Below are positions 13,431 through 26,937 of a stretch of 64,000 nucleotides of DNA, in pieces (the stretch's first letter is position 1; each line of letters begins with the position of its first letter). The notes below the pieces were generated by a model. The model was not told where the DNA came from, did not search any database, and worked only from the letters and a program-made list of their open reading frames with translations. The translations under genes and the position numbers were made by a program. The stretch is taken from positions 124,001 through 188,000 of the forward strand of contig VWZL01001358.1 in the NCBI GenBank assembly GCA_013396915.1, in the 5' to 3' direction. This DNA is from Stercorarius parasiticus (Eukaryota; Chordata; Aves; Charadriiformes; Stercorariidae).

Positions 13431-16400
13431 TGGCCCTAAATACTGAGTGCTGGGGATTGCTACGCTGGATTGCCACTCACTTGCCTAATGCCAACAGTAG
13501 GGTTGTCACTTTGCTGTTGTGAATGAAATTCAGGATGGCAACCTTTAAACATGTCTAAGTGATTCAGGCGGTCCGTGTTCTGTTTCAAAAATTGCTCGCT
13601 GAGAGTCAATGAGCTAATTACTGCTTACCAAGGTAGGGTGAGAACCTGCAGCACATCTCTTCTCCCTGATGCCAGCTAATGCACGAAGGAATCCCAGGGT
13701 CACTGGGAACTGCCTTCCCTTTCCAACAACCTCACATCCACCAGGAGGCAAGGACACATCTGTGATTAGTTACACTGTAATAAATGACTCTGCAGGTTTA
13801 TACTCCAGCTTGCCCTGTAGGATGAACCATGCATGTATCCATACCTTCAGACCCGCATTTTGGCACTCAGGCCTTTTACACAAGTTCTGAGGCCCTGGTG
13901 ATTATCTGTTACCAACTGTGATGAGTTAAAGCTCAGGCTTCCTACAACATACACGGGAAGGGCTTCACATTTGGGAATGCATATAAGGCCACTGCCTTAA
14001 GTAGCTGACGGACTATGCATACGCATCTCCTGAGTGGGAATGTGCCATAGATGTATGTAGCTGTTCTCTCTGTTCAATGCCATGTTACAGGAGGCAGGGA
14101 GACACTTCCCTTCAGCTGGCATCATTCTGGATCAGGTGCCATCTGCCAATCCTACAGAAGGTCAACACTGACTTTCAGACCTCACCATTTAGAGCAGTCT
14201 TGGAAGGAGGGAGGCTCAGGTTCAGTTCCTCCACTGGCATTCAGGGTCTTTAAACATATCTTTCCAAAAGATCATCCTGACCACTAGGCACTGAAATTCC
14301 CTGAAGGGCAAGAAGAGAGTGAAAGTGAAGGCCACCACATGACAAGGAAGTAATCTGGCGATGATGAAAACCACCCTCCCACTCTTCCCCTACAGGCACG
14401 GCGGAGACCTTCATGGGGACCTGGTGCCTGAGTCCCTTGAAGATTCATCCATTAGTAAAATTGACAAAAATGACAAAATAAACGAGTGCCATTAGCTGCT
14501 CAGTACCCAGCCATGGGGCATTTCTGTTAATCACACTGTGCATCTATCTACCTGCATACTGGAACACTTCCACCCCCTTGTGCATCTGACTCGAGATATC
14601 AAATTAATTTTTGACTATGGGATTTTGGATCTTCACTCGTCTACAGGTACTTTTGAAAATTTTGTCAAGGGATAGTGCACTAAGTAGTCTGCAACCTCAA
14701 TAAGAGGCAGACGATGTTTACAGTGCATGGAGGAGAAAGTCAGAGGAGAGAATTGCAGCTCTGGTGTAGTCTAAAAAACCAGCCCAATGCGGATGCCTCC
14801 AGGGCTTCCATTTTTCTTAAACATGAGATAAGCCTTAGGCTGAAAAGGTGGTTTGGGAGGAAATGCAACAGAGATGCATGGAAAGCCAGGGAGCAGCGTC
14901 ACATGTAACCGTGCTGTGGAAGCAATATGTGGAAGAATTTAGAAGTCAAACCGCAAAGACAGAACTATCCAAAATCCTGGAAAACAATCCATATTTTAAG
15001 CACAGATTCAAATCTAGAGAAACTAAGTAATTCAATAAAAAAGAAGGATGTGGACATTTTTCTTTCTTTATCCCTTAAATAACTGAAGAAGCACCATAAC
15101 AAGGCTAAGACGCCCTGTAGAATTTAAATCAGGGGCTGTAAATTGGTGGTGTGACAGCAGTAATACACTTTATTTCACTGATTATCCTGGCACAAGTACC
15201 TTGGTCAGGTAATTAATTCATGTGCTGAACACTCGACCCAAATTTTTAGGGGTAATCCACTTGGTAATCTTCTAAATGCTTCCAGGCAGAAATTTGTAGC
15301 AGGGATTTCAATACCTGTACTTCTTTAGTAGGTGGGCCATAAGCTGGAATGTTGTGGCCACATTAATCCTCATTAATAAGAAAGCATTTTATACTGAGAT
15401 CCACATAGACAGTGTGTGTGTTCTAGGTGAGTGCACTTGAAGCCCATTTTCTTAATGTATTTCTTCTTCGCTCCCCATAATATTCACTGCTACAATGTCG
15501 GCACTTTGAGCTTAATCCAAATTCTTCCCTTATGCTACGTCCTTCTGTATCAAGACAACACACAGTAAGTGGGATTAATCTGCTCTGAACAAGGCATGTA
15601 AAAGTTGGACATCTGGTTCTGAGCTAGGCCCCCTGCGAGTCCTCTATGGGCAGCAGAGAGAAAACGGCATCTCCAAGGGATGATTCATCTCATTGGAAGA
15701 GGACCATGAGGTTGGTCTGATGACTCATCCCCTGGAGATGCTTAATTTTCTCTGCTGACTGCAAAGAAAGCCCAGAATGGTTGGACATCTGACCGAGTTC
15801 ATGACAGAGGAATGCCACATGGTATTTTAAAAATACTGTAATATTTATGTCAAATGGCCACACAGCTGCAGCATTACACTAGACTTTTGGATCCTTACTG
15901 CAGAACAGCAGAAGTGGTTTCTTTGCCACTCTGCAGAATTTAATAAACCACACACACCTACTTTGGATATCTAGTATTTTCAAATTCTTCTTCATAAAGC
16001 AAGTGACATATTGTAACTGATTATATAGAGTTGTGGGAAAACAATAGAAAAGGACGCATGAAAAACACTCCTCAGATCAACTCAAATACAGGAAAATTCT
16101 TGAAAAAGGGAAGCTCATTTCAGAGTCTCCATGTTTAGCAATCTTAGGCATATACACGTGTAAAGCAAAAACATCATCCATCTGTTCGTAGCAAGTTTGC
16201 AGAGAATTTTAATAAGACACATTAATGCTAATAATGGCCAATGTTTATGATGTTTATAAAATAACCAATGTGGAGCATCTGGAAAGCTCGTAAAATTTGT
16301 TCTTATAAAATCCACAGAGTGTAACACCTTTCCCTCAGCCTGTGTTTTTGCTGACCTTGTCCTCCTATGCCAGACCTGTCAGAAACTCTCTTCTTCCAGG

Positions 16401-17345
16401 CATGGCTGCGCTGTGGCACTCTGAGACTCATGTTCTGAAGCCAGACCTATTTCTGCTTTTGTAAGTTCAGCATTCAGCACAGTACAGGAACAAATCAGAT
16501 AGCCCAAGCTGCAAGTTTCCACCTGAAACTACAGGGATCTCCATTTCCAAGTGACAGATGTTCTACAACAGTTGGTGACAAACGGGCTAATTTAGACTGA
16601 TTTAACTAAAGTTCAGCCTGCTGACAATGGGGGATTTTTTTTTTAATGCAGCTGAAGAAGGCATCTCCGAATGCTAGCGCTGGCTGTTGCACACAAAACT
16701 ATGGAGGCCCTGGTGTGAATTGAACAGCATGGCCACGCGTGGTGCCTGCATGTCTGCTCCTCACGCTGCCTTTTAGTTGCTGAGAGGGAAGATGACATTG
16801 CCTAGCAAATTACCAAGGGAATTAGCTGGTCTTTAAAACTTACTCACTGAACATACGGCCTCAGAAATCAAGTGCCTTTGACCCAGAATCTTTCGTCCTA
16901 AGTTCAGGCATCTAAGCCCTTAAATTAGAAGGACATGTGCCCTGGGGTGACTTCATCTTCTGAGATACTGAACCCATCTCCCATACACAGGAAGCTTCCA
17001 GGGGCTGCTTTCCTAACCCAGGGAAGTCCATCCAAGCTTCTGCCTTCAGCCCTAACTTCTGAAGGGTGACCACTGAGGGACCAGAAAAATATTGCAGAAA
17101 GCCTTTAGGGCTTATTTTTCAATGTAAAGATGAGGGGTGTGATTCAGAAATTACAATTGCGTTGTCCCCCATCTGCTAAATTGTTTCGGTTTTTGTTTTT
17201 AACTTGCATGAGAGCTGGCTTCAGGCTCCACCTTTCTGAGTATCATGAAGTCTCTTGCTTGAGCAGCCATGAGTAGACATGTTAAAAACCAGCAACAATG
17301 AAATTAAGTTTCCTTTCTCCTTTTTTCTTGTCTTTTATTTTTTCT

Positions 17346-17455
17346 CTCTTCTCTTCTCTTCTCTTCTCTTCTCTTCTCTTCTCTTCTCTTCTCTTCTCTT
17401 CTCTTCTCTTCTCTTCTCTTTTCTCTTCTCTTCTCTTTTCTCTTTCTCCTCCCTT
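17346..17455. repeat. CTCTT pentanucleotide microsatellite
   Basis: There are fifteen uninterrupted CTCTT units at 17346-17420, followed by about 35 bases of imperfect CTTTT/CTCTT. Read as ENOX1 pre-mRNA it is an AAGAG polypurine tract. The open frames across it are low-complexity artefacts. Confidence 0.97.
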
Positions 17456-18091
17456 CCCTTGGAAGAATACTTCTAGGCTAGTATCCCAATTATTGTTTTA
17501 TGAGGGAACCTTATTAAGGTAACTTCATTGATTGTATTTCTGTACTAGGGAAATAGCTGCCAGCACTAAATATTTAAGGCAGTTTATCTGCCAAATTAAT
17601 TCTGGCATCGTATCAGCCAAGTGGTCCCGATGCCAGCAGCAGTACAGCATATTCTTCTACTGTGGGGGTGGCCTGTACGCTATGAATATATCCCTAAAAG
17701 TTGCTGAATCCTACTTCCTTTTACCTAAACCCAGGCTAAAAATTTAACCTAATAGTCCTCTGTTCTGTAATTGGCCCTGTTAACCAGCTGTCACGCACAG
17801 GCTACATATCACTTCTCTCCACAAAAGCATGATCTTTGCTTAGAGCAGGGAGGCTTCTGTCTGGTCCGTTTCTGAAGGGTTATGCCTACGCAATAGTAGA
17901 CATTATGCATAGAGCACGTCTTTGTCTATTAATAAAAAAACCACTGAAACTTTGCTCACCTTGAGAAATAAGCTCTTAGGAATGGTCCTTGTTCCTCCAA
18001 ATTGCCATAGAGTATGGAATAGGATATGAAGTAGAATATGACTGCATTGCAACTACTTACCCCCAAACAAACAAACAATATGATAAAAAAA

Positions 18092-18116
18092 ACCACTACC
18101 ACCACCACCACCATCA
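18092..18116. repeat. ACC trinucleotide repeat
   Basis: About six ACC units with one interruption, 35 bases below the 3' edge of the 213-base ENOX1 exon. In the pre-mRNA this becomes a GGU-rich, G-rich element shortly after the donor site. Confidence 0.85.
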
Positions 18117-18150
18117 TTACAACAACACTGGACAAAAAGGAGTTACTTAC

Positions 18151-18363
18151 ATTGAGTGAGGATCCCCGTTAAGGCATTTTTGAAACTCTCCTTGGCTTGC
18201 TCCATTTCTTGCTCATGAGCAGCCTTTTCGTTCATGAGCCGGCGGACGTGGCTGTTGGCCGACTGCACCATCGAATAAAACTGGTTTGCAGAGCGACGAT
18301 TCACCTCGCCACGCTCAATCCAGGTGAGCAGCACTGTGATGGCCTCTGAAAACTTGCTATCAT
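18151..18363 (-). CDS. ENOX1: ENOX1 coding exon: central helical region
   Basis: This exon of 213 bases (71 codons, phase 1 to phase 1) encodes DDSKFSEAITVLLTWIERG, then EVNRRSANQFYSMVQSANSH, and then a Glu/Lys-rich helix, MNEKAAHEQEMEQAKESFK. It ends in ALTGILTQ and a split Phe codon. The composition suggests mostly alpha-helix, with the last third able to form a coiled coil. The acceptor is TTGTTCTAG and the donor is GTAAGT. A CTCTT microsatellite begins about 730 bases downstream in the transcript. No internal stops or frame breaks are present. Confidence 0.96.
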
Positions 18364-19518
18364 CTAGAACAATCAAAGCACAGGTTTTAAATTGCAGGCA
18401 TAAATATCCTGCCGAGAACACATTTTCTGCTCTGTGTCACATTAAAATCACCATAAATCCTGCTTGCAGTATATCATTTTGGGCAACTTTTGGGTCCTTT
18501 GTTCTATCAGATGTAGGGAGCCAATATTGCCATGTGAAGCTACATAAATCTTCCTTCAAGACTTGTCTTCTGCTTATTTTAATGGCTTTCTCACAACAAA
18601 AAGCACACACACACACCTTCCACTTCTCTGTGGAGACTGACTCCTTGCTTTCCCAATATCTCCCTTAAGCCCTTCTGTGATATGAAATGACCTTACAGTG
18701 GGAGTGAGGAGACCTCGGTGTTACTGGACCCACTGAGGAAATGAAATGTGTCCGGGTTAATCTGCTCGGCTGAAAGCTCAGTCTTGGCGCTTGGGCTCAG
18801 CCGTACTTTTGTCAACAGATTTCGCTAACATCACATTCTTAATTAATGAACAATGATGAGGCTGAACAATTCCTCCTCAAAGCACTGATTAATTACAAGG
18901 AACTGCTTTCAACAGATGATGTGTCTGTATTTGTTTTGTATTTTGCATTTGTCTGTGTTCTGTTTTACATATTTTTTTAAAGGAATCCAGACGAATCCAG
19001 GCAAACACCTGGATTACAGCTTTGTGTTTACCGTTCAGGTAACTAAAGTTATATTTCTCTGCAGAAAGATCACCAAAACTGGTGGCTAGATTTTGTGCAC
19101 TCCTTCCCCAAGTAATCTTCTTTCCTCTGACAGTGCTCTCAGCTTCCTCAGAAGACTCTTAGTGCAGCATCCATTACACTTCTGGCTTCATCAGGATTAA
19201 GAGGACACATTTCTTTTTAAGTCTCATTTCGGCTGAACTGCAAGAAAATGTTACTACAACAGAGTGTGTGTCTTCCTGTGGCATCATTTCTGTGCAATTT
19301 GATCTCATTTTTTCCCCCAGGATTTTATTCTATAAAACTTCCATTTCCCAACAAATCATTTTAAACATCTTATCTAGTCCTTGTAGGTTAGATTTACTTA
19401 TATATATTTCAGATGGTAGGTATACCTTTCTATAGGAGAAGGTATACGGTTATGGTGTTATAGAGTAGTAGTACAGTTATAACCAAAAGACACTTAAAAT
19501 GAAAATTGGAAAATATTA

Positions 19519-19535
19519 AAACCAACCAACCAACC
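19519..19535. repeat. AACC tetranucleotide repeat
   Basis: Four AACC units. Minor simple repeat. Confidence 0.85.
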
Positions 19536-19657
19536 GTGTTACAGGATATAGAAATGTGGGACACAGTTTGTATGACTCTGCTTTCCATGTACAAAGAATA
19601 ACAAAACAATAACTCTTAAGTGACGATGTGGGCTTTTATGCTGAATGAGTAATCACT

Positions 19658-19742
19658 CCCTAAAAGACGAGGAGCCTAAAGTCCAGAGAGGACAAGTGAC
19701 ATGCTCTGTGCCCACAGCCTGTGAAGAACAGATTTTACACTG
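19658..19742 (-). mobile_element. MIR-like ancient SINE, antisense
   Basis: The plus strand reads TAAAAGACGAGGAGCCTAAA, then GTCCAGAGAGGACAAGTGAC, then CCCACAGCCTGTGAAGAACAG. This corresponds to the reverse complement of a MIR core (ACAGATGAGGAAACTGAGGC, CAGAGAGGTTAAGTGACTTG, CACACAGCTAGTAAGTGGCAG). It is diverged and short, so the call is moderate. Confidence 0.58.
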
Positions 19743-22578
19743 CCCGATCTTTAGCGTCTTGTTAACTGAAACATGCTTTCAGCTACAGCAAAAGGATTTG
19801 TTCTCCACAGCTGGATAGGCATGTTCAGCCAAGATCCCCCCCCAAACTTGCAAAATAAGAGCATTTTAACACCCTCCCTTTGTACAATGATGTATCTGTT
19901 GTGACTGTACATTAACATATGATTCATCATTATTGTTCATTAAGGAATTGTCTCTGGGGAGGAAGAGTCAGACGGGCATCTTTTCTTTCCATACTGTCCC
20001 CTTGGATTAGATTCTCCGTCCTAGCTTTGCTGAATACATACACGGCAGGCACTTGTTAAGTGGCTCTAACGAGTGAGGTTGGCTGAATGCGGGCCTCAGA
20101 AAAGCCAAATGTAAACAAGATTCGTGCAAAGCATCTTCTTTGCAAGAAAACACTAGGATAAGGCTTTCCATGCTTGGGTAAAATCTTCTGAAATAAATGG
20201 GAGCTGGATGTCGCAGATCCAATACAGCCAAGAACTCATCCCTGGAACATAATGTTTATTATAATTACAGTAGTCAATAAGAATAACCTGTAATGGCTTC
20301 TGGCAATGTTAGCATGCAATTTCCAACAGTCTGTACAGTCAGGTCACCCTGCCGATGGCACAAGCCTGTTAACACCAAGGATAAGGCTGATTGTGAGTAG
20401 AGAGTAACTACAGCTGAATGTTCCTCTTTTTTCCTTGTGGACATCATTATCTATATCATCACACATAATCTATCGCCCAACCCTGAAGTACCATTTAGAG
20501 TAAATTATCCCATTCAAACTAGGTCAAGACACGAACAGCGAAGTTGGGAGCAATGGTACACAGAAGCACCTCTGAAGAGGTACACACAACCTGTGAAGAA
20601 ACAGCGTGCAGAACTGAGCAGAAATGTTTCATGGAAGATGCATGAGGAAAATCAGTTGCACAGAACCATTCTCCCTTTTTCTTGCTTCGATGTCTCCCCA
20701 GGTCACAGCCACATGTTGTTTTGCTATAGAGTCTATATGAAATTCAAGCACCCCTCCTCTTGTTTTGTTTTTATCGGGCACAGTCGGTGTCTGTAAGGGA
20801 TGTTCATAAATGTGCCATCCTTCTGCCAGAGAGATTCAACCCATTTAAAAGGGCATGCTGAAAACCTCTTTTCAACACACTGTACTGCCAGGGAGCTGCA
20901 GAGGTCTGTGGGCCTGTTATAGCAGGAAGAAAAACTTCCATTGGTAAACATCAGCATCTTCATCGATTACATAATTAGAAGATACATTAAAAAATGCTGG
21001 CGGGTAATATATGCACAAGAGGAGCACAGTAGTTAATAAAACCTTTTCTCTACAGTTTTAAAATTTCCTTATTTCACCTTCATTTCTAACTTTTATATTC
21101 TTGAGTTGACTACTCAGTGACTGGCGTAAGACAACTCACTGTGAATGAATTTTCTCCATCCAGAATGCAGTGATTCTTTCTGAGGAATCAGAGGTTCACT
21201 TAGAAAATCAGGTTTTTATACCGGATTGCTCATTTATTTTTCATTTAGTATACAAATAGTAGAAGAAATTCAGCAATGGAATCTAATTTAAGCAGAGCAT
21301 GAACTGCCTTATGACTGCAGACATTCATTAAAAAAATAAAACAAAACTCCTAATTCTGTTCAAAATTATTCCCTTGCGGTAGGATGCACATAAATATACA
21401 CTGTTTAAAAACATACTCTTAAAATAAATTCCTTTATATAAGACACGCTCCCATGCATAACTGTTCCTTTAAAATGAGCACGCAACAAATTATTTCTTGC
21501 ACTTAAAGCTTTTTTCTCCTCCCAGTTACAGCATGTTTTAAGCAAATAAGGTAGGATGCATCTCCTTTATTTCAATGTCTTATTTACTAACCCCAGGATG
21601 GATCCTGGGACAGTCAATGGGAAGAGATGGATGCTTGTCGGACAGGCTTCGTCAATCTGGTTTTAGCTGTCTATCTGAGGGTGAGGTGGACTGTGCCCCA
21701 GAAATACCTGCTTCCCTCAACCAGCTAGAAAGGGAGCCTGGAGTGACCTGCTCATATATCGACATCTCTGCAACAGACGTCTACATTTGGCCAGAGTAAT
21801 CCCAACCGTTACACAAGCGCACCAGTTTTAGAAGACCTACACCACGTTTGTGTACCTGGGTTGGGTTTTCAGTGATACTGCAAGCCATGATGCACGCTAT
21901 GCCGCTTTAATATCACCCATCTACTGATGGTGTGTCTGTCGCTTGCTGGGTGTCTGTTGATAGAGACTTCCAGGTGCTGCCAGACTCAATCACAGGCCTC
22001 TAGAGATAAGATATTTCAAATTCCTCTTACATCAACTGAAGATTTTCGGCACTTAAATCCTAGCACACAACCTAGATGAAATGAAATATAAAGAAAAGGA
22101 GATGCATCCCTACAGCTGCCTGGGAAATTGTCAACAGGGACATTTCTATGAAAAAAAAAAAAAGAAGAATTGTTGACAAACGTTTTGCATTTTTGTGCTT
22201 GCAATTTGACCACTCTAAGCAACCCCAACTGGCACAAGCTTTTTAATAGAAAAAGCTATGAGAAGAACTGCTGCAAAATGGAATGCTGGGAAAAAAGTGT
22301 TGGAAACGGAGATTTTACTCTCAGTTTATGGAGTTTCCCTGGTGTAACACAGGGCAGAATTCAGCTCAGAGTAATCTGAAATGTTGTGACTATTTATCTC
22401 TCAGTGTTAAGTACCTCCATAAGGTGCTTTCACAACTTGGGTGATGGCGTCTAAGGCCTTAGCCATTAGAAAGGAAATAGACTAATCCATCACTCTGAAG
22501 CCAGGCATTCAAACACTCTTATTGCTATCATTTCTATGCTTCTAGATATATTGCAAATATAGCTAACTTTATATTTCT

Positions 22579-22616
22579 GTATTTTGAGAGTGACATTGTA
22601 TTTTGAGAGTGACATT
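22579..22616. repeat. Tandem duplication, 19-base unit
   Basis: Two exact copies of a 19-base unit (GTATTTTGAGAGTGACATT) lie head to tail at 22579-22597 and 22598-22616. Identity is complete, so the duplication is recent. Confidence 0.95.
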
Positions 22617-24349
22617 AAACACTGGGCTACAGTTGCTTTTAGCCTCAGTATCTTCCCAACCCTGGACATTCTCAAATGTTTAAAAAGTATCTGAGATAAT
22701 TCACACAACACTTGGAGCCTGTCTAAATCACCGCAATATCTCCTACAGGGCCATGCTGTTGTCCAGAGTCAGCACACAATATCACTTGTCCCTGATCTTG
22801 CTCCCCTAAGGCAAGCTCCTAGGCTTGCAAGGAGATGCTGAAAAGACAGAGCTGCTGTGCTTTATCCTGATGACTACACCTAGAAAGCGCCTGTGCTGTC
22901 TGCGTATATTTTGGGTTGCATTAATGATCTCATTTTTCTCTGTAAGACGGGAAGGGGTAGGTGTGTCCTTCTGCTAAGTTCTGCATAGCTCTGACCACTA
23001 GACATCCAACAAACACCTCTTGAAGGCATTATTGTGAGCACTGAGAATGCCTGTGCCGCAGGGCATGTAGAGAGGGGACGAGAGTCATGGGATATGTCCC
23101 ACCTATTTGCCTCTGACTGACAGCCTGTCCTCTGTCAGCTATAGCTGGGACACTGGAAGGCGTCGTGTCCCCTGCCTCATCCCCACCTGCTCAGCACTAC
23201 CCCTTTGCTTATGGTTACGCTGCCCTCAGGTCTGCCTGGAGCCGCTCGTCTGATCACACTCCAGTTCCAGTTTGTCAAACTGGGCCCAGTTCAGCTATTA
23301 CAGGAAAGCGGTAGCGGCCAGTTCAGGATGCAGACTTCTTCCCCCCATGTAACTGCAGGCAGGGGAGGATGTAAGGCCAAGGTCACCGCTAATCTGAGTT
23401 CTGATTTAATAATTTATTAGACTATAACTAAGATTTCTAAACTACAAACACTGAATTCAATATGAAAAATAACAAACCACAGCGGGTGACTGCTGCGGGT
23501 GAACCGGGTCAGGGAAAAGGTTTACTAACCTCTCTCATCAGCAGATTCAGCCCAGCTCCCCTGTGCATCAAGAACAATTTGCTTCCCAGCACACGCCACT
23601 TCTGGTACCACAATGACGACCTATTTTTTGTCTTGGCTTAAGAGCTTCTCCTGCACGGAGTGCCTGCCGCTGACCTAGAAACGCAACTCTTCAGCTCCTG
23701 CCCTCACCTTCTTTTTTCCCCTGCTCAAATACCTTATATAATTGTGCCATGCAACACATGCATCAGTCTTGTACTTTCGGGATTAATAACATTTTTAACC
23801 CGATGGCACTGCATAATAAGTGAGAATCAGGGAATATAAATTCTTACTGCCAAAGGGTTATTTTAAAGAATGATTAATACCCACCTTACTATTTCTTAAA
23901 TAGCCTTAACTGTATGCTATAACCAAGAAACTTTTCCAGTTATGTAATAAATGACAAGCTGAAACTAGATTCGATAAAAATATGCATACGAGTTTACTAA
24001 AAGATATCTTAAATGGTGCTCTCTCCCCCCTGCATAATCAAACCCTTTCTTCCAAATTAAATCATGAAAAGCTCTTCCAGAGGTGGGTGTTCCATGTGAG
24101 ACACAGAAATCCATTATTTTATCCTGCTGATGCCATTACCTCCAATAAAAAGTAATTATGAGGGTATTGAGTTTCCTCCCTATTTCTCAAGATCACACCA
24201 CAAACTTTCAGATCGACGAGCTGCAATTTCCCGGTTCATAGTAATTAACTTGAGTCGTTTTGCAGTGCGGAACGTTTAATCAAGTGGGTTGATATTAAAA
24301 CCTTAAAATTTGCATTGCTACAATACAGATTAGGTGAAGGAGGACACTT

Positions 24350-24880
24350 TTAGTGATACGCTTAACGGCGAGCGTACTTTTTTGTGTGCTCTTGGAGGGA
24401 GGTGCCGGGGGAACTGGGTTACCAGGCTGCTGAGAGCTGAACCCACCTCTGCCAGCAGACAAAAGTGTTCTCGCACTGTGCCGGCTCGCAGCCCCTGTGC
24501 GAGGCTTTCAGAGCCAGATGTATTGTGTCACAGCAGATGTCAGCAGCATATGGAAGAAGGAAGGAGAAAATGATCTAGAAATGGGACGGGCGAGCGAACA
24601 GATTTGACGCTGGAGCGTCGAAACACGTCTGTCGTAGGGCTCCATCCTGATATGCTACTCGTAAAAAAAGAGGGTGCTAAAAAAAGGTCTGGAGTCTTTC
24701 AGCAGCAATTAAAGCTGGCGTTCATTGGATTTGTTTGGAGGATCTCAGCTTTGCCTCCCCTTCTGATGTAGCCCTGCACTGAATTCGATCCTTTCGGCAT
24801 GAGACTCGCCTCTCTGGGTAACTTCTGCAGCGCTCCGCAAGTCTGGCTCTCAAGTGCAGAGCGATAATGAAAGCAGCGTG
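24350..24880. other. CpG-rich segment, possible regulatory element
   Basis: About 25 CpG dinucleotides fall in roughly 520 bases, densest at 24585-24635, in an otherwise CpG-poor intron. GC content is also raised. The AT-rich flank just before it (24150-24330) has the look of a conserved non-coding block, with several TAAT cores. Function is inferred from composition only. Confidence 0.45.
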
Positions 24881-26937
24881 GTTTTCTTCTCAGTGAAATA
24901 TCCTATTTCCCAAGCAATTAAATGTTGTTTATATTTCAAACGATGTGCAAGGGTTGAGATTGTCAGGCTTGATGTTACCTGAATCTTGCACAAAATGCAT
25001 CCCCGGTTAGTTCATTCCACTGTAACTGCCATCTATTTATTTAAATTTCCAATCTGTTCTCTCTTCAGGGGATAATACAGTGCCTGGCAAAGCAGCAGCT
25101 TCTCAATTTTTCAAATTATATTTTTTTTAAAATGGAAAACCACATGAATAACTTTCCCATGCTCATAAAGAAACACTGTATTTAAAAGGGAGGTAAATTC
25201 CAGGGTACTGTATATAACTTGCAGATATTTATGTCTCCTTTGCTCAAAATATTTAAAAAACAGATAATCAGATATGAATAGATGTCTTTGTTAGATGGTG
25301 GAACCATTTAACTACCTGCAGCAAACAAGACAGATGTAGTATTTTAAAGGAGCTTATTGGCAAGAAGTGATTGCTGAAGATGACACCATTAGGTACAGAT
25401 ACGTTTGAATTAAGAATGCCATAATGTTAGAAATTCTGCTTTGAAACGCAAATGTCATAAGCACACAGATTAAAATGTTTTGTTTCAATGCACCTGACAG
25501 AGCAGTGTTCCACTTAAGGATAAAAGGTTCAGCCTATCTCCAGTTGTGTGATGTTCTGGGCACCACATTACTCAACTGTTTATAAAGCACCCAGGAAAAC
25601 AGATGTCAGAGTATGCAAATTTGATCCTAAATATCTACCGACACATCTCACTGTGCAGTAATAACGCATCTGATTTCATACCAAGGAATTAAAATCTCAA
25701 AGACACACACCAAACAAAATGCTGCAATGAACCAGAAGACAAGAAGGTCACGTTTTTGTAATGTAATAGCAGAAGACACAATATTCTGCTGGTTTTGTCA
25801 GAAGAAGAACTCAGGGAGTACTCCCAAAGGCTGTTTAAGGAGGCAATTCGCATTTACACTTCACTGTAAAAGACCTTGGTTTCCCAGAATTCACATCTAT
25901 GAATGTATCATGATATTTACTCAAGGAAACACAGATTTCTACCTAAGGCAGAAGGATGTCAGAAAGGAGGCCAGAACTTTCATTAACCTGAGTTATGCTT
26001 CGCTGTTATCTTATTCCATGGCGATCAGAAAATGGTTTGATGAAACTATTCACAATGTCAAGACAAATTTTGGAATATTTGGATCAAAAAGTAGATTTGA
26101 AGAATACCTTTTGAAAAAGTGAAATTTTATTTTACCATTTTTAATAAATGGTGCCTATTTCTTATTTCACTCTTCCCCTTCAAACCTACTTTAGTGGTTT
26201 GGAAGGTCAAAAAAAAACCCAAACAAAAATAACTTGTCATGCAAAATTAAAATAGTGGTTTTATTTTCCCAACCAGCTTGCAACATAAGATGTGTGGTAC
26301 AAACCTAAAACTGATCAGCATAGCCCTGGTATGAGAAGGAGCTCGTGTTCTTCCCCAAGTTACCCATCTAGTTTGAAAGCTGCAGCTCTTTTCATTCTGA
26401 TGATCCAGGCTCAGGTCTCTTCTGCCTTCTATGTGCTGGACTCATGAAAAGTGGGACTCTCTCATGGGAGTGCATGAAAGAAATTTAAATCAAATATTTT
26501 GTGACAAGTCATCTTTCCAATGCAGGAAATGTCCTCTTTTATGAACTATCATCTCCCTGGCTTTTCCTCTTTTTGGCTCTGGCTGTGACCAGCAGAGAAC
26601 ATCACCAGCAAATTATCAACATCAAGCAGCCCAAAAAATGTTTAATCAATGAGATTTAGTAGTGTAAGCCTATATTTTTAGAGCTACAAGGCTCAAATCC
26701 ATGAGACCTACACCCAAGATACTGGCAATATGCCACAGCCACGGAGTGAAAAGTGGCAGTAACAAAGCACAACAGGTGCATAGGGAGAGGAACAACATCA
26801 CAAGCACTTAGAGAAAAGTGAATACACTCTTGGCTAACAACAAGAAAGGTGCAGAAAAAACTATCCATACTGCCAGCAAGGAAAGAGTTATGAAGGATTT
26901 CATTTACAGGACCCTGAAGACCTTAATGGAGAGAAAA

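Larger units (their letters stand above)
2851..18150 (-). other. ENOX1: ENOX1 intron, 15.3 kb
   Basis: This intron lies between the 213-base and 107-base exons, with donor GTAAGT and acceptor AAAG. It contains a CR1 end (4358-4410), an AAC repeat (6318-6340), an ancient LINE remnant (7040-7330), a CR1 antisense fragment (13260-13430) and a CTCTT microsatellite (17346-17455). The stretches between these show only short open frames at chance length, and I can name nothing in them. Confidence 0.85.

Noticed and set aside
17279..17522. Leu/Ser/Phe-repeat open frames
   Set aside because: They are translations of the CTCTT microsatellite.
18700..18760. GTGAGGAGACCTCGG-type string resembling a SINE core
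   Set aside because: The match is too short and no second block is in order.
22925..22975. CTCATTTTTCTCTGTAAGAC-type string resembling a MIR 3' segment
   Set aside because: Only one block fits and the flanks do not follow the MIR order.
25727..26122. Plus-strand open frame of 131 codons followed by an AATAAA string
   Set aside because: I recognise no protein family and the length is within chance for AT-rich sequence. AATAAA is common here, so it is not evidence of a retrogene.
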